Below are positions 15,160-24,760 of a stretch of DNA of 64,000 nucleotides, one piece after another. The notes beneath the pieces were generated by a model. It had not been told where the DNA came from. It did no database searches and saw only the letters and a list, made by a program, of their open reading frames with translations. The position numbers were made by a program, and so were the translations under genes. The DNA comes from an uncultured Christensenella sp. (GTDB lineage: Bacteria; Bacillota; Clostridia; Christensenellales; Pumilibacteraceae), in contig CAJUGC010000010.1 of NCBI GenBank assembly GCA_910585955.1, forward strand, positions 1-64,000, written 5' to 3'. The stretch's first letter is position 1. Each line of letters starts with the position of its first letter.

Positions 15160-16620
15160 AGGCTTTTGCGCAAGCTTTTTTACCGACTCGCTCATTTTTT
15201 TTGCGATTTTCAAGCTCGGTACGGAAGATAAGCGATAGGTCCAATTATGCGCGCCCACCGTACCCGGAGTGTTAATCCTCGACTCGTGCCCTTCGCCCAA
15301 AAAATCCTGCATGGGAATAATGACCCACTTTGCCTTGCTTTCGTACAAAGTGCGTATCATCGCGTCCGCAATGCTTTCGAAAAGCTTTTTTTTCGTCCCC
15401 TTTCTTGCCTCCCGCTTTTGCCAAGAAAACAGCGACGCATACCACCCTTTACAGGTGTCGTTGTCGTGCGTGCCGGTGTACGCAACGGAGTTTATGCCGT
15501 AACGCGCTGGATTATGCTCGTTTCTTTCGTCGCCGTCCAGCCCGAACTGCAACACTTTCATATTCGAAAAATGCGTATGAGCTATGAGCGCGCGCACGTC
15601 GTCCGTAATGACTCCGAGATCCTCGGCTATTATTTCGAGTTTCGGATAGGCTTTCTTTACCGCGTCGAAGAACTTTTCGCCGCCGCCCTTTATCCACTCT
15701 CCTATGCGTGCGTTTTCCGCTCCCGCTTTTACGGCATAGAAGCTTTCGAAGCCGCGGAAGTGATCGAGCCGCACGACGTCGTAAAGCTCGCTCGCACGTC
15801 TAAAACGATCGAGCCACCACGCGTACCCGCTTTCTTCGAGCCTCTCCCAATCATAGACGGGATTGCCCCAAAGCTGACCGTCCGCCGTAAATGCGTCGGG
15901 CGGCACTCCCGCGACGAGCTTCGGCGCAAGGTTTTCGTCGAGCGAGAAAATCTCGGGCGCTCCCCAAACGTCGGCAGACGAGGGCGCGACGTACATCGGC
16001 ATATCGCCCATTATCTTAATTCCCCGACACTCGGCATACTCCTTGAGCGCCCGCCACTGCCTGTCGAACTCGTACTGCACAAACCTTACGAATTCTATTT
16101 CCCGACAGCGTTCTTTCGCATACTCCTTGAGCGCCTTTTCGTCCCTAAACTTGTATTCGTTTTTCCACGCCGTAAAGTCCGCCGTCCCTTCGCTCTCTTT
16201 CAGAGCGCAAAACAGCGCGTAATTTTCGAGCCAATAACTTTCCGCTCGCTTATAATCTTCGTAATCTTTCGGAGGTGATTTTTCAAACCGCGCAAACGCC
16301 TTTTTCAAAAGCCCATTCTGCTCGTCGTCTCTGCGACTTACGCGCTTCGAAGGCTCGCACGGCGGAATTTCGCTCTCCTTTAAAAGTCCGTCGCAAGCGA
16401 GGATATACGGGTCTATGAACGCCGAATCGCAGGCAAAAGCCGAATCGGAGCGATAAGGCGAGCCCTCGGAATCGGCTGGACAGAGCGGAAGTATCTGCCA
16501 ATACGATTGACCCGCTTCCGCCAAAAAATCTATAAATTCGTATGCTCCGTCTCCGAGCGTCCCCACGCTCCGCTTTCCCGGAAGGGAAAACACGGGAAGC
16601 AGTACGCCGCATTTTTGCAT
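15154..16620 (-). CDS. malQ: 4-alpha-glucanotransferase (amylomaltase)
   Basis: A 488-residue GH77 enzyme that transfers alpha-1,4-glucan segments and releases glucose from maltodextrins. Hallmarks include GVLLPVFSLPGKRSVGTLGD at the start, SYWQILPL, GDMPMYVAPSSADVW, the catalytic region VRLDHFRGF (nucleophile Asp), IIAEDLGVI (Glu) and YTGTHDNDT. Length is normal for the family. The ATG at 16620 has GGGAG 11 nt upstream; an earlier in-frame TTG lacks a site. It follows glgP by 63 bp on the same strand, and the pair would break down glycogen or maltodextrin in the cytoplasm. Confidence 0.95.
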   Translation of the reverse strand: MQKCGVLLPVFSLPGKRSVGTLGDGAYEFIDFLAEAGQSYWQILPLCPADSEGSPYRSDSAFACDSAFIDPYILACDGLLKESEIPPCEPSKRVSRRDDEQNGLLKKAFARFEKSPPKDYEDYKRAESYWLENYALFCALKESEGTADFTAWKNEYKFRDEKALKEYAKERCREIEFVRFVQYEFDRQWRALKEYAECRGIKIMGDMPMYVAPSSADVWGAPEIFSLDENLAPKLVAGVPPDAFTADGQLWGNPVYDWERLEESGYAWWLDRFRRASELYDVVRLDHFRGFESFYAVKAGAENARIGEWIKGGGEKFFDAVKKAYPKLEIIAEDLGVITDDVRALIAHTHFSNMKVLQFGLDGDERNEHNPARYGINSVAYTGTHDNDTCKGWYASLFSWQKREARKGTKKKLFESIADAMIRTLYESKAKWVIIPMQDFLGEGHESRINTPGTVGAHNWTYRLSSVPSLKIAKKMSESVKKLAQKPV

Positions 16621-16683
16621 AATATTATTTTCTCCCAATAAAGAATCCCAAAGGAAGCGCAGTCGTGATGCATGCGCTTTCGA

Positions 16684-19008
16684 CTATATTTTCCAGATGT
16701 CCTTACAGTACCCGAGCACCGTCCTATCCGACGAGAATTTTCCCGCACTCGCCGTATTGATAAGACACTTACGATACCACTCGTCTGTGCCGTAGTCGGC
16801 GTTTACTTTGAGTTTTGTCTCGAGATAGGGCTTAAAATCGTACAGCACATAGTAGTTGTCGGGTTTATGCCAGCTCGCGCCTTTTAAGAGCGATGCTTTC
16901 AGCTCGGCGAAAATGCCCGTTCCGCCGTCCGAAAACGTCCCGTCGTCAAACGTGTCCACAACCGACTTTATAAGCGGATCGGATTCGTACAATGCTTTCG
17001 GGTCATACGCGTCCTTGATCCTTTCTATGTCCTCGACGCGCGCGCCGAAGATATATTCGTTTTCCTCGCCCGCCGCTTCGGCGATTTCTATATTTGCGCC
17101 GTCGTAGGTGCCGAGCGTCACGGCTCCGTTTAGCATGAGTTTCATGTTGCCCGTGCCCGAAGCTTCCGTGCCCGCCGCAGAGATCTGCTCGGAGACGTCG
17201 GCGGCGGCGACTATTTTTTCGGCATACGAGACATTGTAATCCGAGACGAACACAACTTTCAGTCTGTCGTTTGTCTCCTCGTCCGCGTTGACCTTTTTCG
17301 CTATTTCGTTTATATACTTTATTATTCCTTTCGCACGGGTATACGCGGGCGCGGCTTTTGCGCCGAAGATGAAAGCCGACGGCTTAAAGTCCTTTATACT
17401 TCCGTCCTTTAATCCCTTATAGATAGCCACAATGGAAAAAGCGTTCAGAAGCTGTCTCTTATACTCGTGAAGGCGCTTTATCTGGACGTCGAAAATATAG
17501 CTATCGTCTATTTCCACGCCCTCGCGTTCCTTTATGAACCGAGCGAGATCGCGTTTGTTTTTACGCTTTATCGAAGCGAATTTTTCGCGTTCCTGCTGAC
17601 TTTCCGAAAAAGCTCTCAGCTGATCAAGCTCCTTAAGATCGGTTATCCACGCGTCGCCGATACGGCGGGTGATATAATCCGACAGTCTCGGATTTGCGAG
17701 CAGCAACCAACGCCTCTGCGTTATGCCGTTTGTCTCGTTGAAAAACTTTTCGGGATATAACTCGTACCATTCCTTTAAGGTATCGGCTTTTATTATCCCC
17801 GTGTGTATCTCGGCGACGCCGTTGACTGCGCCGGCGACATAACAGGCAAGCCTTGCCATGTGCACGAGTCCGCCGTCAATTACAAGCCGCCTTTCTTCGG
17901 ACAGTCCGCGCGCCTTGAGCTCCCTTTTCAGCTCGTCGTTTATTCGGACGATCACGGAGTAAACTTCGGGCAACAGATTTTTCAAGATCCGACAATTCCA
18001 CTTTTCGAGCGCCTCGCCCATTACGGTGTGATTCGTGTACGCGAACGCTTTTTTCGCAACGGCAAAAGCCTCGTCGAAGTCCATGCCGTGCTCCTCGAGC
18101 CGACGTATAAGCTCCGGCACGGCGAGCACGGGGTGCGTGTCGTTAAGCTGCATGACGGCACGATCGGCAAACTCGTCGAGCGGTACTTCCGTTTCGAGCA
18201 TACGGTCGATAATGTCGCCGACAGACGCGCTCGTAAAGAAGTATTCCTGCATGAGCCGCAGGCGTTTTCCTTTATCAGTCGAGTCGTTGGGATAGAGCAC
18301 GGCGCTTATCTTTTCCGCCTCTTCACGCGCCTTGTATGCGCCGCGATAGTCGCACGCATCGAATCGCGCGAAGTCGAAATTTTCCATGGGCTCCGCCTGC
18401 CAAAGCCGCAGACGATTGACCGTCTTTGCTCCGTAGCCTATTATGGGCATATCGTACGGCACGGCTTTGACCGCGAAATCCTTATAGATAACGACCTGCG
18501 TTTCTCCCTCAACTCGTCTGCTCCAAGGGTCGCCCCACCTCGTCCAATCGTCGGCTTCTTCCTTTTGGAAGCCGTCCTCGAAGCTCTGCTTAAACAGTCC
18601 GTAGCGATAGCGTATGCCGTAACCGTCGAGGTTTTTGCCGAGCGTCGCCGCCGAATCGAGAAAGCAGGCGGCGAGCCTTCCGAGTCCGCCGTTTCCGAGA
18701 GCGGCGTCCTCGACCTGTTCAAAACAATTTATGTCCGCGCCGTATTCCTGCAAAATCTCTTCGACTTCCTCTTTTATGCCGAGATTTACGAGATTGGAAT
18801 AGATCGCCCGTCCCATAAGAAATTCCGCCGAGAGATAGTACGCGGTTTTTTCTTCCGCCTTACGCTTGAGACAGGACGCGTAGTTTTCGGTTACTTTGCC
18901 CATGACGGCATTTGACACCGCCGTATAAAGCTCCTTTGTATTCAAGGCTTCGAGCCCTTTGCCGAACGTGCGTTCCGCCTCTTTGAGTATAGCTTTTTTT
19001 ATGCCCAT
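16684..19008 (-). CDS. glgP: glycogen/maltodextrin phosphorylase
   Basis: A 774-residue GT35 phosphorylase that releases glucose 1-phosphate from alpha-1,4-glucan ends. The PLP site TEASGTGNMKLMLNGAVTLG with its Lys is intact, as are KRLHEYKRQLLN, LGNGGLGRLAACFLDS and NDTHPVLAVPEL. Length is slightly under the usual 800 residues. The ATG at 19008 has GAGAGG 6 nt upstream; the frame opens 10 codons earlier without a site. It is first in an operon with malQ. A promoter (TTGCAT, 18 bp, TAGAAT) lies directly upstream. Confidence 0.95.
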   Translation of the reverse strand: MGIKKAILKEAERTFGKGLEALNTKELYTAVSNAVMGKVTENYASCLKRKAEEKTAYYLSAEFLMGRAIYSNLVNLGIKEEVEEILQEYGADINCFEQVEDAALGNGGLGRLAACFLDSAATLGKNLDGYGIRYRYGLFKQSFEDGFQKEEADDWTRWGDPWSRRVEGETQVVIYKDFAVKAVPYDMPIIGYGAKTVNRLRLWQAEPMENFDFARFDACDYRGAYKAREEAEKISAVLYPNDSTDKGKRLRLMQEYFFTSASVGDIIDRMLETEVPLDEFADRAVMQLNDTHPVLAVPELIRRLEEHGMDFDEAFAVAKKAFAYTNHTVMGEALEKWNCRILKNLLPEVYSVIVRINDELKRELKARGLSEERRLVIDGGLVHMARLACYVAGAVNGVAEIHTGIIKADTLKEWYELYPEKFFNETNGITQRRWLLLANPRLSDYITRRIGDAWITDLKELDQLRAFSESQQEREKFASIKRKNKRDLARFIKEREGVEIDDSYIFDVQIKRLHEYKRQLLNAFSIVAIYKGLKDGSIKDFKPSAFIFGAKAAPAYTRAKGIIKYINEIAKKVNADEETNDRLKVVFVSDYNVSYAEKIVAAADVSEQISAAGTEASGTGNMKLMLNGAVTLGTYDGANIEIAEAAGEENEYIFGARVEDIERIKDAYDPKALYESDPLIKSVVDTFDDGTFSDGGTGIFAELKASLLKGASWHKPDNYYVLYDFKPYLETKLKVNADYGTDEWYRKCLINTASAGKFSSDRTVLGYCKDIWKI

Positions 19009-19041
19009 AACATCCTCTCCAAAGAGATTACTTCGCAATCT

Positions 19042-19071
19042 ATTCTATCATACGAGAGCGAAACTATGCAA
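19042..19071 (-). promoter_or_regulatory. promoter of glgP-malQ
   Basis: Minus strand TTGCAT (19066-19071), 18-bp spacer, TAGAAT (19042-19047), 33 bp before the glgP start. Confidence 0.65.
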
Positions 19072-19092
19072 GCGAAATTTACCTTAAAAACA

Positions 19093-19117
19093 ATCCTCCG
19101 CTTTGAAAGCGGAGGAT
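19093..19117 (-). terminator. terminator of the ABC exporter operon
   Basis: A 12-bp perfect stem (ATCCTCCGCTTT/AAAGCGGAGGAT) followed on the minus strand by TGTTTTTAA, 20 bp after the stop of the second ABC gene. Confidence 0.8.
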
Positions 19118-19136
19118 CTCGGCTCGCGAAAAACAG

Positions 19137-21149
19137 TTAAGCAAATTGCGCGTTGTATAGCTTACGATAAAAACCGTCGTCTATTTTCATCAGCTCGTCG
19201 TGCGTGCCCTGTTCTACAATGTCGCCTCCTACCATGACGAGAATCTTATCTGCGTCCTTTATCGTAGAAAGCCTGTGAGCGATGACGAACGACGTTCTGC
19301 CTTCCATAAGGCGGTTCATGGCTTTTTGGATCAGAAGCTCCGTGCGCGTATCGACGGACGAGGTCGCCTCGTCGAGTATAAGCACCTTGGGATCGGCAAT
19401 TACGGCGCGCGCGATCGTAAGGAGTTGTTTTTGCCCCTGCGAAATGTTGTCGGCTTCCTCGTTTATAACGAAATCGTAACCGCCCTCGAGCGTTCGTATA
19501 AAGTGGTCTGCGCAGGCGATCTTAGCCGCCCTCTCGACTTCTTCGTCGGTAGCGTCAAGCTTGCCGTAGCGAATGTTGTCGCGAATGGTGCCGCTGTAAA
19601 GCCAGGTATCTTGAAGCACCATGCCGAATTCCTTTCTCATTCCGTCGCGGCTGTACTCGGCGACGTCCTTGCCGTCGAGACAGATCGCGCCTCCGTTCAG
19701 ATCGTAAAACCGCATGAGAAGTTTAACCATGGTAGTCTTTCCCGCTCCCGTCGGTCCTACTATTGCGACCTTACTGCCCGCCTCGATATGAGAAGAGAAA
19801 TCCTTGACTATTATCTTATCGGGACTGTAACCGAACTTTACGTTTTTAAAGTCTACTACGCCCTTTGCGTTTTCGGGTTCGCCCACGCCCGTCTCCGCCT
19901 CTTCCTCGGCGTATATGAAGCCGAACACGCGCTCGGCGGATGCAATGGTGAGCTGAAGAGTATTCATTATGCTGCCGAACTGCGCGACGGGCTGGTTGAA
20001 CTGACGAACGTACTGAATGAACGCCTGAATGTTGCCTACGCCGAGACTTCCTCCGGCAACGAGCACGCCGCCCACGACGCTGACTGCCACATAACTCAAA
20101 TTGCCTATGAACTGCATACAAGGCTGCATGAGTCCCGAGAGAAACTGCGACTTTCTCGTAGCAGTCGCGAGCCGCGCGTTGAGCTTGCCGAACTCTTTTT
20201 TCGTATCGTCCTGCGCGTTGAAGAGTTGCACTACGGTGTGCGCGCCGTACATCTCTTCTATGTCGGCGTTCACTTCGCCGAGCGTCTTTTGCTGCCCGAC
20301 AAAGTACTTTTGCGAGAACTTAACGACGAGCATGACGAGGGCAAACGAGAGCGGCATTATGACCAGCGCGATTAGAGTAAGTATCCAGCTTATGGAGAAC
20401 ATCATGACGGCGACGCCCACAAGCGTAGTAACGGAAGTCACGAGCTGAGCAAGGCTCTGATTCAGAGAGGTGGAAATATTATCCACATCGTTCGTAAGAT
20501 AGCTTAGGACTTCTCCGCTCGCCGTCGTGTCGTAGTACTTTAAGGGAAGCTTGGAGATTTTGAGATCGATGTCGCGCCTCAGTCTATACGAAATCTTTTG
20601 CGCGACGCCGGCAAGCAGGAATGTCTGCACATAAGAGAGAACGCCTGACACACCCATAAGCACGAGCGTAATGATAAGCACCTTTACTATAGCGTCTATG
20701 TCGAGGGAAGGCTCGTACAAAAGCTTCATGTTCATGACCGATTCCGCATACTTTTCGGGAACGGAACTTGCCGTCGTGCTGTCTTCGCCCGCAAGTGACA
20801 TAAGATCTTTTACCGTCACTTCGCCTTTCGTTTTACCGCAACCAAGGGCGACGATGTTCGCAAGTTCTTCCATGGACGAACACTCGAAACCGAGCGACTC
20901 TTCTCCGAGCTTATTCTCTATGCCCTTGTAGACGGACTTTTGAATAACGCCGCTCATGAGCGCGTCCGTCGCTTCGCCCGTAAGATTGGGAATATTTATA
21001 GTCAGAACCACGGAAGCGATTGCAAACACGAATGAGATTATTATAACGGGAAGCGACGAGCGCATATATCTCAAAAGCTGCCTTAAAGACTTCTTTACGT
21101 TTTTAGGCTTTGCCGCAGGCGCGCCGATACGCATATGAGGATTAGGCAT
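19137..21149 (-). CDS. ABC exporter subunit with canonical ATP site
   Basis: A 670-residue fusion of membrane and ATPase domains of the multidrug/lipid exporter type. The first 40 residues are basic, then come six TM segments (about 35-430, with an unusually long extracytoplasmic loop of about 100 residues after TM1). The ATPase follows with Walker A VGPTGAGKTT, signature ISQGQKQLL (Q in place of the usual G at position 3), and a normal Walker B with catalytic Glu, LILDEATSSVD. Together with the upstream gene it should form a heterodimer. The ATG at 21149 has AGGAGG 9 nt upstream and overlaps the upstream gene's stop by 8 bp. The substrate cannot be inferred. Confidence 0.9.
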   Translation of the reverse strand: MPNPHMRIGAPAAKPKNVKKSLRQLLRYMRSSLPVIIISFVFAIASVVLTINIPNLTGEATDALMSGVIQKSVYKGIENKLGEESLGFECSSMEELANIVALGCGKTKGEVTVKDLMSLAGEDSTTASSVPEKYAESVMNMKLLYEPSLDIDAIVKVLIITLVLMGVSGVLSYVQTFLLAGVAQKISYRLRRDIDLKISKLPLKYYDTTASGEVLSYLTNDVDNISTSLNQSLAQLVTSVTTLVGVAVMMFSISWILTLIALVIMPLSFALVMLVVKFSQKYFVGQQKTLGEVNADIEEMYGAHTVVQLFNAQDDTKKEFGKLNARLATATRKSQFLSGLMQPCMQFIGNLSYVAVSVVGGVLVAGGSLGVGNIQAFIQYVRQFNQPVAQFGSIMNTLQLTIASAERVFGFIYAEEEAETGVGEPENAKGVVDFKNVKFGYSPDKIIVKDFSSHIEAGSKVAIVGPTGAGKTTMVKLLMRFYDLNGGAICLDGKDVAEYSRDGMRKEFGMVLQDTWLYSGTIRDNIRYGKLDATDEEVERAAKIACADHFIRTLEGGYDFVINEEADNISQGQKQLLTIARAVIADPKVLILDEATSSVDTRTELLIQKAMNRLMEGRTSFVIAHRLSTIKDADKILVMVGGDIVEQGTHDELMKIDDGFYRKLYNAQFA

Positions 21150-22872
21150 TTTCAAGTTCCTCCTTCGACAACTGCGAGTGCGCTATTTCCGCATAGACGG
21201 CGCAGGTTTTCATAAGATCGGCGTGCGTGCCTTTACCCGCTATTTTTCCGTCGTCGAGCACGATTATCTGATCGGCATTCATTATCGAGCCGACACGCTG
21301 GGCTACGATGATAATATTTCTGTCCGCAAGCTTTTCCTTTAATGCCGAACGAAGTGCCGCGTCTGTTTTGAAATCGAGGGCGGAAAAGCTGTCGTCGAAC
21401 ACATAGACGGGGGCTTTTTTGTAAAGCGCGCGCGCTATGGCGAGACGCTGTTTCTGACCGCCCGACACATTGCCGCCGCCCTGCGCGATCTCCGACTTAT
21501 AGCCGTTTTCACGCGCGGAGACGAAATCCGCCGCCTGCGCCGTCTCCGCGGCAAGTTTCATATCCGCGTCGCTTCCGTTTTCGTCCGCATACTTTATGTT
21601 GCTCTCCACCGTTCCTCGCAAAAGTACGTTTTTCTGCGGGACGAACGACACGTTATCGCGAAGGCTTTCGAGCGTATAATCGCGTATGTCCCTGCCGTCG
21701 AGCATAATTCTCCCCTTCGACACGTCGTAAAGGCGCGGAATGAGCTTTATGAGCGTACTCTTTCCGCTTCCCGTCGCGCCGATTATAGCCGTAGTCTCCC
21801 CCGGAAGAGCTTTAAACGATATGTCCTTCAAAACCTCGTCTTCGCTGTCCCCGTAGCGGAACGACACGTTGTCGAAAACTATTTCGCCTCTCAGCTCCTC
21901 TGCCTTGACGGCGTTTTCCCTATCCGTAACCGAAACGGGCGCTTTGAGGACCTCCCTTATTCTCTTTACGGAAGTGACCGCTCGAGGCATTAAAACGAAT
22001 ACCATTGTCACCATCATGAACGCCATTATTATCTGTACGGCATACTGTATGAACGCCATCATGGAGGTGACGGTACCTATGTCGTTTGCCATATAAGCGG
22101 CGATCCAAATGACGGCGATCGATACGCCGTTCATCGTAAACATGACAATGGGCGAAAACAGTCCCATGACTCTGCCCGTGAAAAGCTGATTGTTTTTAAG
22201 CTCGGCGTTTACTTTATCGAAACGCTCTTCTTCATAGCTCTGCGTTCCGAACGCGCGCACGACCATCATGCCCGTAAGGCTTTCACGCGCAACGAGATTG
22301 AGTCTGTCTATTATCTTTTGCAGTCGCGAAAACTTCGGCTGTACTATGAGAAGAAGAGCTACGAGCGAACAGATTATGACGGCGACGGCAACTACTATGA
22401 CCCATACAGCTGCGGAAATCCCCGTACTGTTTGCTATCGCCTTGATAATTCCGCCTATTGCGAGAATGGGCGCATACATGACTATGCGAATGAAAATTAT
22501 CGTAAAAAGCTGTACTTGCGTCACGTCGTTCGTCGAACGCGTTATGAGCGACGAAACCTGAAATTTATCGAAGTCCGCAGCCGAAAAGTCCGATATTTTA
22601 TCGAACAGCATTTGCCTTATCTGTTTGCTCGTCCCCGAACCTACGACGGAAGCAAGATAGCCGACGGCGACCGAAGCCGCAGTCACGACCGCCGCATAGC
22701 CGAGCATAATGCCTCCGACTTTGAGTATTTCCCGCGTGCCCGCGCCGAGAACCACTCTTTCCAAAAGATCCGCCATATATTCGGGCATAGCAAGATCGGC
22801 GAACGCTTCGACAAACAACAGCACGAAACACATTATTAAGTGCGGTATGTATTTTTTGAACGCCTTGAGCAC
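21142..22872 (-). CDS. ABC exporter subunit with degenerate ATP site
   Basis: A 576-residue membrane-ATPase fusion. Six TM helices occupy about 10-300. The ATPase part has Walker A GATGSGKSTL, signature VSGGQKQRL and a Walker B ending VYVFDDSFSALD, where Asp replaces the catalytic Glu. This is the usual sign of the inactive site in heterodimeric exporters, while the partner retains Glu. The start is GTG at 22872 with AAGGAG 11 nt upstream. A consensus-like promoter (22904-22932) drives both subunits. Likely exports a small amphiphile or drug; no substrate evidence. Confidence 0.9.
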   Translation of the reverse strand: MLKAFKKYIPHLIMCFVLLFVEAFADLAMPEYMADLLERVVLGAGTREILKVGGIMLGYAAVVTAASVAVGYLASVVGSGTSKQIRQMLFDKISDFSAADFDKFQVSSLITRSTNDVTQVQLFTIIFIRIVMYAPILAIGGIIKAIANSTGISAAVWVIVVAVAVIICSLVALLLIVQPKFSRLQKIIDRLNLVARESLTGMMVVRAFGTQSYEEERFDKVNAELKNNQLFTGRVMGLFSPIVMFTMNGVSIAVIWIAAYMANDIGTVTSMMAFIQYAVQIIMAFMMVTMVFVLMPRAVTSVKRIREVLKAPVSVTDRENAVKAEELRGEIVFDNVSFRYGDSEDEVLKDISFKALPGETTAIIGATGSGKSTLIKLIPRLYDVSKGRIMLDGRDIRDYTLESLRDNVSFVPQKNVLLRGTVESNIKYADENGSDADMKLAAETAQAADFVSARENGYKSEIAQGGGNVSGGQKQRLAIARALYKKAPVYVFDDSFSALDFKTDAALRSALKEKLADRNIIIVAQRVGSIMNADQIIVLDDGKIAGKGTHADLMKTCAVYAEIAHSQLSKEELENA

Positions 22873-22903
22873 TTTTGTCTTATCTCCTTAACTTCTTTCC
22901 TTA

Positions 22904-22932
22904 ATTATATGCCCTGTTTTTCCATAAGTCAA
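22904..22932 (-). promoter_or_regulatory. promoter of the ABC exporter operon
   Basis: Minus strand TTGACT (22927-22932), 17-bp spacer, perfect TATAAT (22904-22909), 31 bp before the GTG start. Confidence 0.8.
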
Positions 22933-22979
22933 ACAAGGCAATGTGAAAGGTGTATGAAATTTTTTTCGTCTTCCTTCCC

Positions 22980-23008
22980 TTTACAAAACGGTCAAAGCGT
23001 GTTATACT
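22980..23008 (+). promoter_or_regulatory. promoter giving a near-leaderless transcript
   Basis: TTTACA (22980-22985), a 17-bp spacer and TATACT (23003-23008) predict transcription start at about 23014-23016. The only plausible start codon is the ATG at 23018, so the 5' leader would be about 2-4 nt. Confidence 0.7.
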
Positions 23009-23017
23009 TTCTTTGCT

Positions 23018-23623
23018 ATGGCAACGAAACCCAAAAAACTTTACGGCTCGTTCGTATCGACCAAAGATCCCGAGCTTTTGAAAAAGTCGCAAAAACTGCG
23101 GCTCGTATATATGTATCTTTCGACGCTCACCTTTGCGATTACTCTCTTTCTTCCGCAAGAATGGGCGACGAAAGCCAAAGATATGATAGCTCTTCAGACT
23201 GCATACGTCATACTTGCGGCGACTCTGATAGTCATATCCGTCATTGCCTCGTATGCCGCAAGCAGAAGTTGTAACGTCTCAAAGCCGGTAAGCGAAAAAT
23301 ACAAGCCGAGAGCGGGCTTCGAGAACGCGACTTTCGCCTCGCAAGAATGGCTTATGTATCTCCACATGGTGTTTGCCGCCGCCGAGATCGGGCTTATCGT
23401 TTACGGATTCGGAATGTGGGGGCTTATCGCCGCCATTCTCTCCGCGGCAGGCGCAGTGTTTGCCCTTCTATCCCGCATGGCGGCGTACGAAGCCCTAAAA
23501 GACAGTCTCGACTATATTCCTCCCGAAACGAAAAACGACGTCGATGTAAAAGACGTCGAAGAAGTAAAAGTTGAGGAAAATCATAAGGAAGCAGCTGTCG
23601 AGGAAACACTGCAAAACGAATAA
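23018..23623 (+). CDS. four-helix membrane protein of unknown function
   Basis: A 201-residue protein. I do not recognise a family. Hydrophobic segments lie at about 29-47, 57-82, 110-131 and 133-152, with a basic N-terminus (ATKPKKL) and an acidic, Glu/Val-rich cytoplasmic-looking C-terminal tail (about 165-201) ending in DVEEVKVEE-like repeats. No Shine-Dalgarno sequence precedes the ATG, and the promoter -10 box ends only 9 nt upstream, so translation is probably leaderless. It is a single gene, divergent from the ABC exporter operon and convergent with the lipoprotein gene, with a terminator directly after it. Coding status rests on length, hydrophobicity pattern and the fitted promoter and terminator. 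Confidence 0.75.
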   Translation: MATKPKKLYGSFVSTKDPELLKKSQKLRLVYMYLSTLTFAITLFLPQEWATKAKDMIALQTAYVILAATLIVISVIASYAASRSCNVSKPVSEKYKPRAGFENATFASQEWLMYLHMVFAAAEIGLIVYGFGMWGLIAAILSAAGAVFALLSRMAAYEALKDSLDYIPPETKNDVDVKDVEEVKVEENHKEAAVEETLQNE

Positions 23624-23637
23624 AACAACGAAACATA

Positions 23638-23671
23638 AAAGAAACCGAGCGGCGAAGCGTTCGGTTTCTTT
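23638..23671 (+). terminator. terminator between convergent genes
   Basis: Stem AAAGAAACCGA/TCGGTTTCTTT (23638-23648, 23661-23671) followed by TGTTTTGTTTT on the plus strand; the minus strand also has TTTTA after the stem, so it may work both ways. Confidence 0.8.
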
Positions 23672-23699
23672 GTTTTGTTTTAATTATTCAAGCAATCTT

Positions 23700-24737
23700 T
23701 CAGTCGTCGCAGACCACCAAATTGTTTGTCGTCGGAGTGAACTCGAGAGTCACGTCGGAAGCGGTCATCACGTCTATTCCGCAGATATTGTAACCGACTG
23801 CGGGATCGCCCGTGACCGTCTGGATCACTATCGTGTTCTTGCCTTCGATAAGAGGTATACAGCCGAATATAAAGTAGCCGTAGTCCTCTTTATTGCTCTT
23901 TATAGCCGAATCTCTTTCTCCCGGTCCCGCTTTCGCGTCCACTATTTCGCCGTTTATGAGAAGCATCATTTGGTCGGTAAAGTAAGGCTTGGTGGCATTT
24001 TTTGCGCTGTCTATTCTGAGCGTTGCCACGCACTCTTTGCTCGCAACGATCTCAAACGTAATAGCGCCGCCGTTGTTGCCCTGTACGCTCTGAACTACGA
24101 AGCCGCCGCTGCTCGTGTTGTCGCGTATATGTTTATGCCCGTCCGAACACTGAGTATGATCTACGCAAGTAAAATTCCACTTTTCGCTCGGATCGGCGGG
24201 ATTTCTGCCGGGGGACAATTTCGCCTGATAAGCAAAATATTCGTGAGAGGTAAGTCCGTCGCCGCACTTTATGCAGGTCGCTTCCGCACAGTCGGCTTCT
24301 ATGCAACCTCCGCACTCGGGACAAACCTCGCAAGGCTCGGCGCACTTGCACTTCGCCGCTTTTTCATAGTCGCAAACCGTACATTTTGTGCCGTCGAACA
24401 CATGAGCCGCGCTGTCCTTTTTCTCGGCAGTATGCTCGCAGGTAGCCGCGTGCCAGTGATTGGTTTCGTCGCTTGACCATGCCGCCGCAAAAGTGTGCTC
24501 GTGCTGCTTCGTATAGCCGCAGACCGTACACTTGTCGCCTCCGAAAGTATGAGCGGCTTTATCCGAAACCTCTTCCGTATGCTCGCAAGTTGCCGCGTGC
24601 CAGTGATTAGTCGAATCGCTCTTCCACTCGGCAGCGAAAGTATGTTCGTGACCGCACCCGACGAGTATCGAAGCGCATACCGTCATAAGAGCCAAAGAAA
24701 GCGCAAGTCCGCAAATTTTCATGAATCCTTTTTTCAT
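23700..24737 (-). CDS. module 1 lipoprotein: two Cys/His-rich repeats and a CBM-like domain
   Basis: A 345-residue lipoprotein with lipobox ILVGC (Cys28). Two tandem modules of about 48 residues follow (30-79 and 80-127), each with HTFAAxW, NHWHAATCEHT and KCTVCxY, so four conserved His/Cys clusters. Next comes a very Cys-rich linker (130-158, repeated CxxC). The C-terminal 180 residues look like a beta-sandwich of carbohydrate-binding type, ending in a strand-rich segment that contains GENTI-like text (LIEGKNTIVIQ). The modules recall repeats seen in gut Firmicutes surface proteins; metal binding is plausible but unproven. It is the last gene of the module 1 operon, 23 bp after the GH3 gene, with AGGAG before the ATG. 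Likely sits outside the membrane next to the GH3 protein. Confidence 0.78.
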   Translation of the reverse strand: MKKGFMKICGLALSLALMTVCASILVGCGHEHTFAAEWKSDSTNHWHAATCEHTEEVSDKAAHTFGGDKCTVCGYTKQHEHTFAAAWSSDETNHWHAATCEHTAEKKDSAAHVFDGTKCTVCDYEKAAKCKCAEPCEVCPECGGCIEADCAEATCIKCGDGLTSHEYFAYQAKLSPGRNPADPSEKWNFTCVDHTQCSDGHKHIRDNTSSGGFVVQSVQGNNGGAITFEIVASKECVATLRIDSAKNATKPYFTDQMMLLINGEIVDAKAGPGERDSAIKSNKEDYGYFIFGCIPLIEGKNTIVIQTVTGDPAVGYNICGIDVMTASDVTLEFTPTTNNLVVCDD

Positions 24738-24760
24738 CTTTTTTCTCCTTTTATTTTTAT

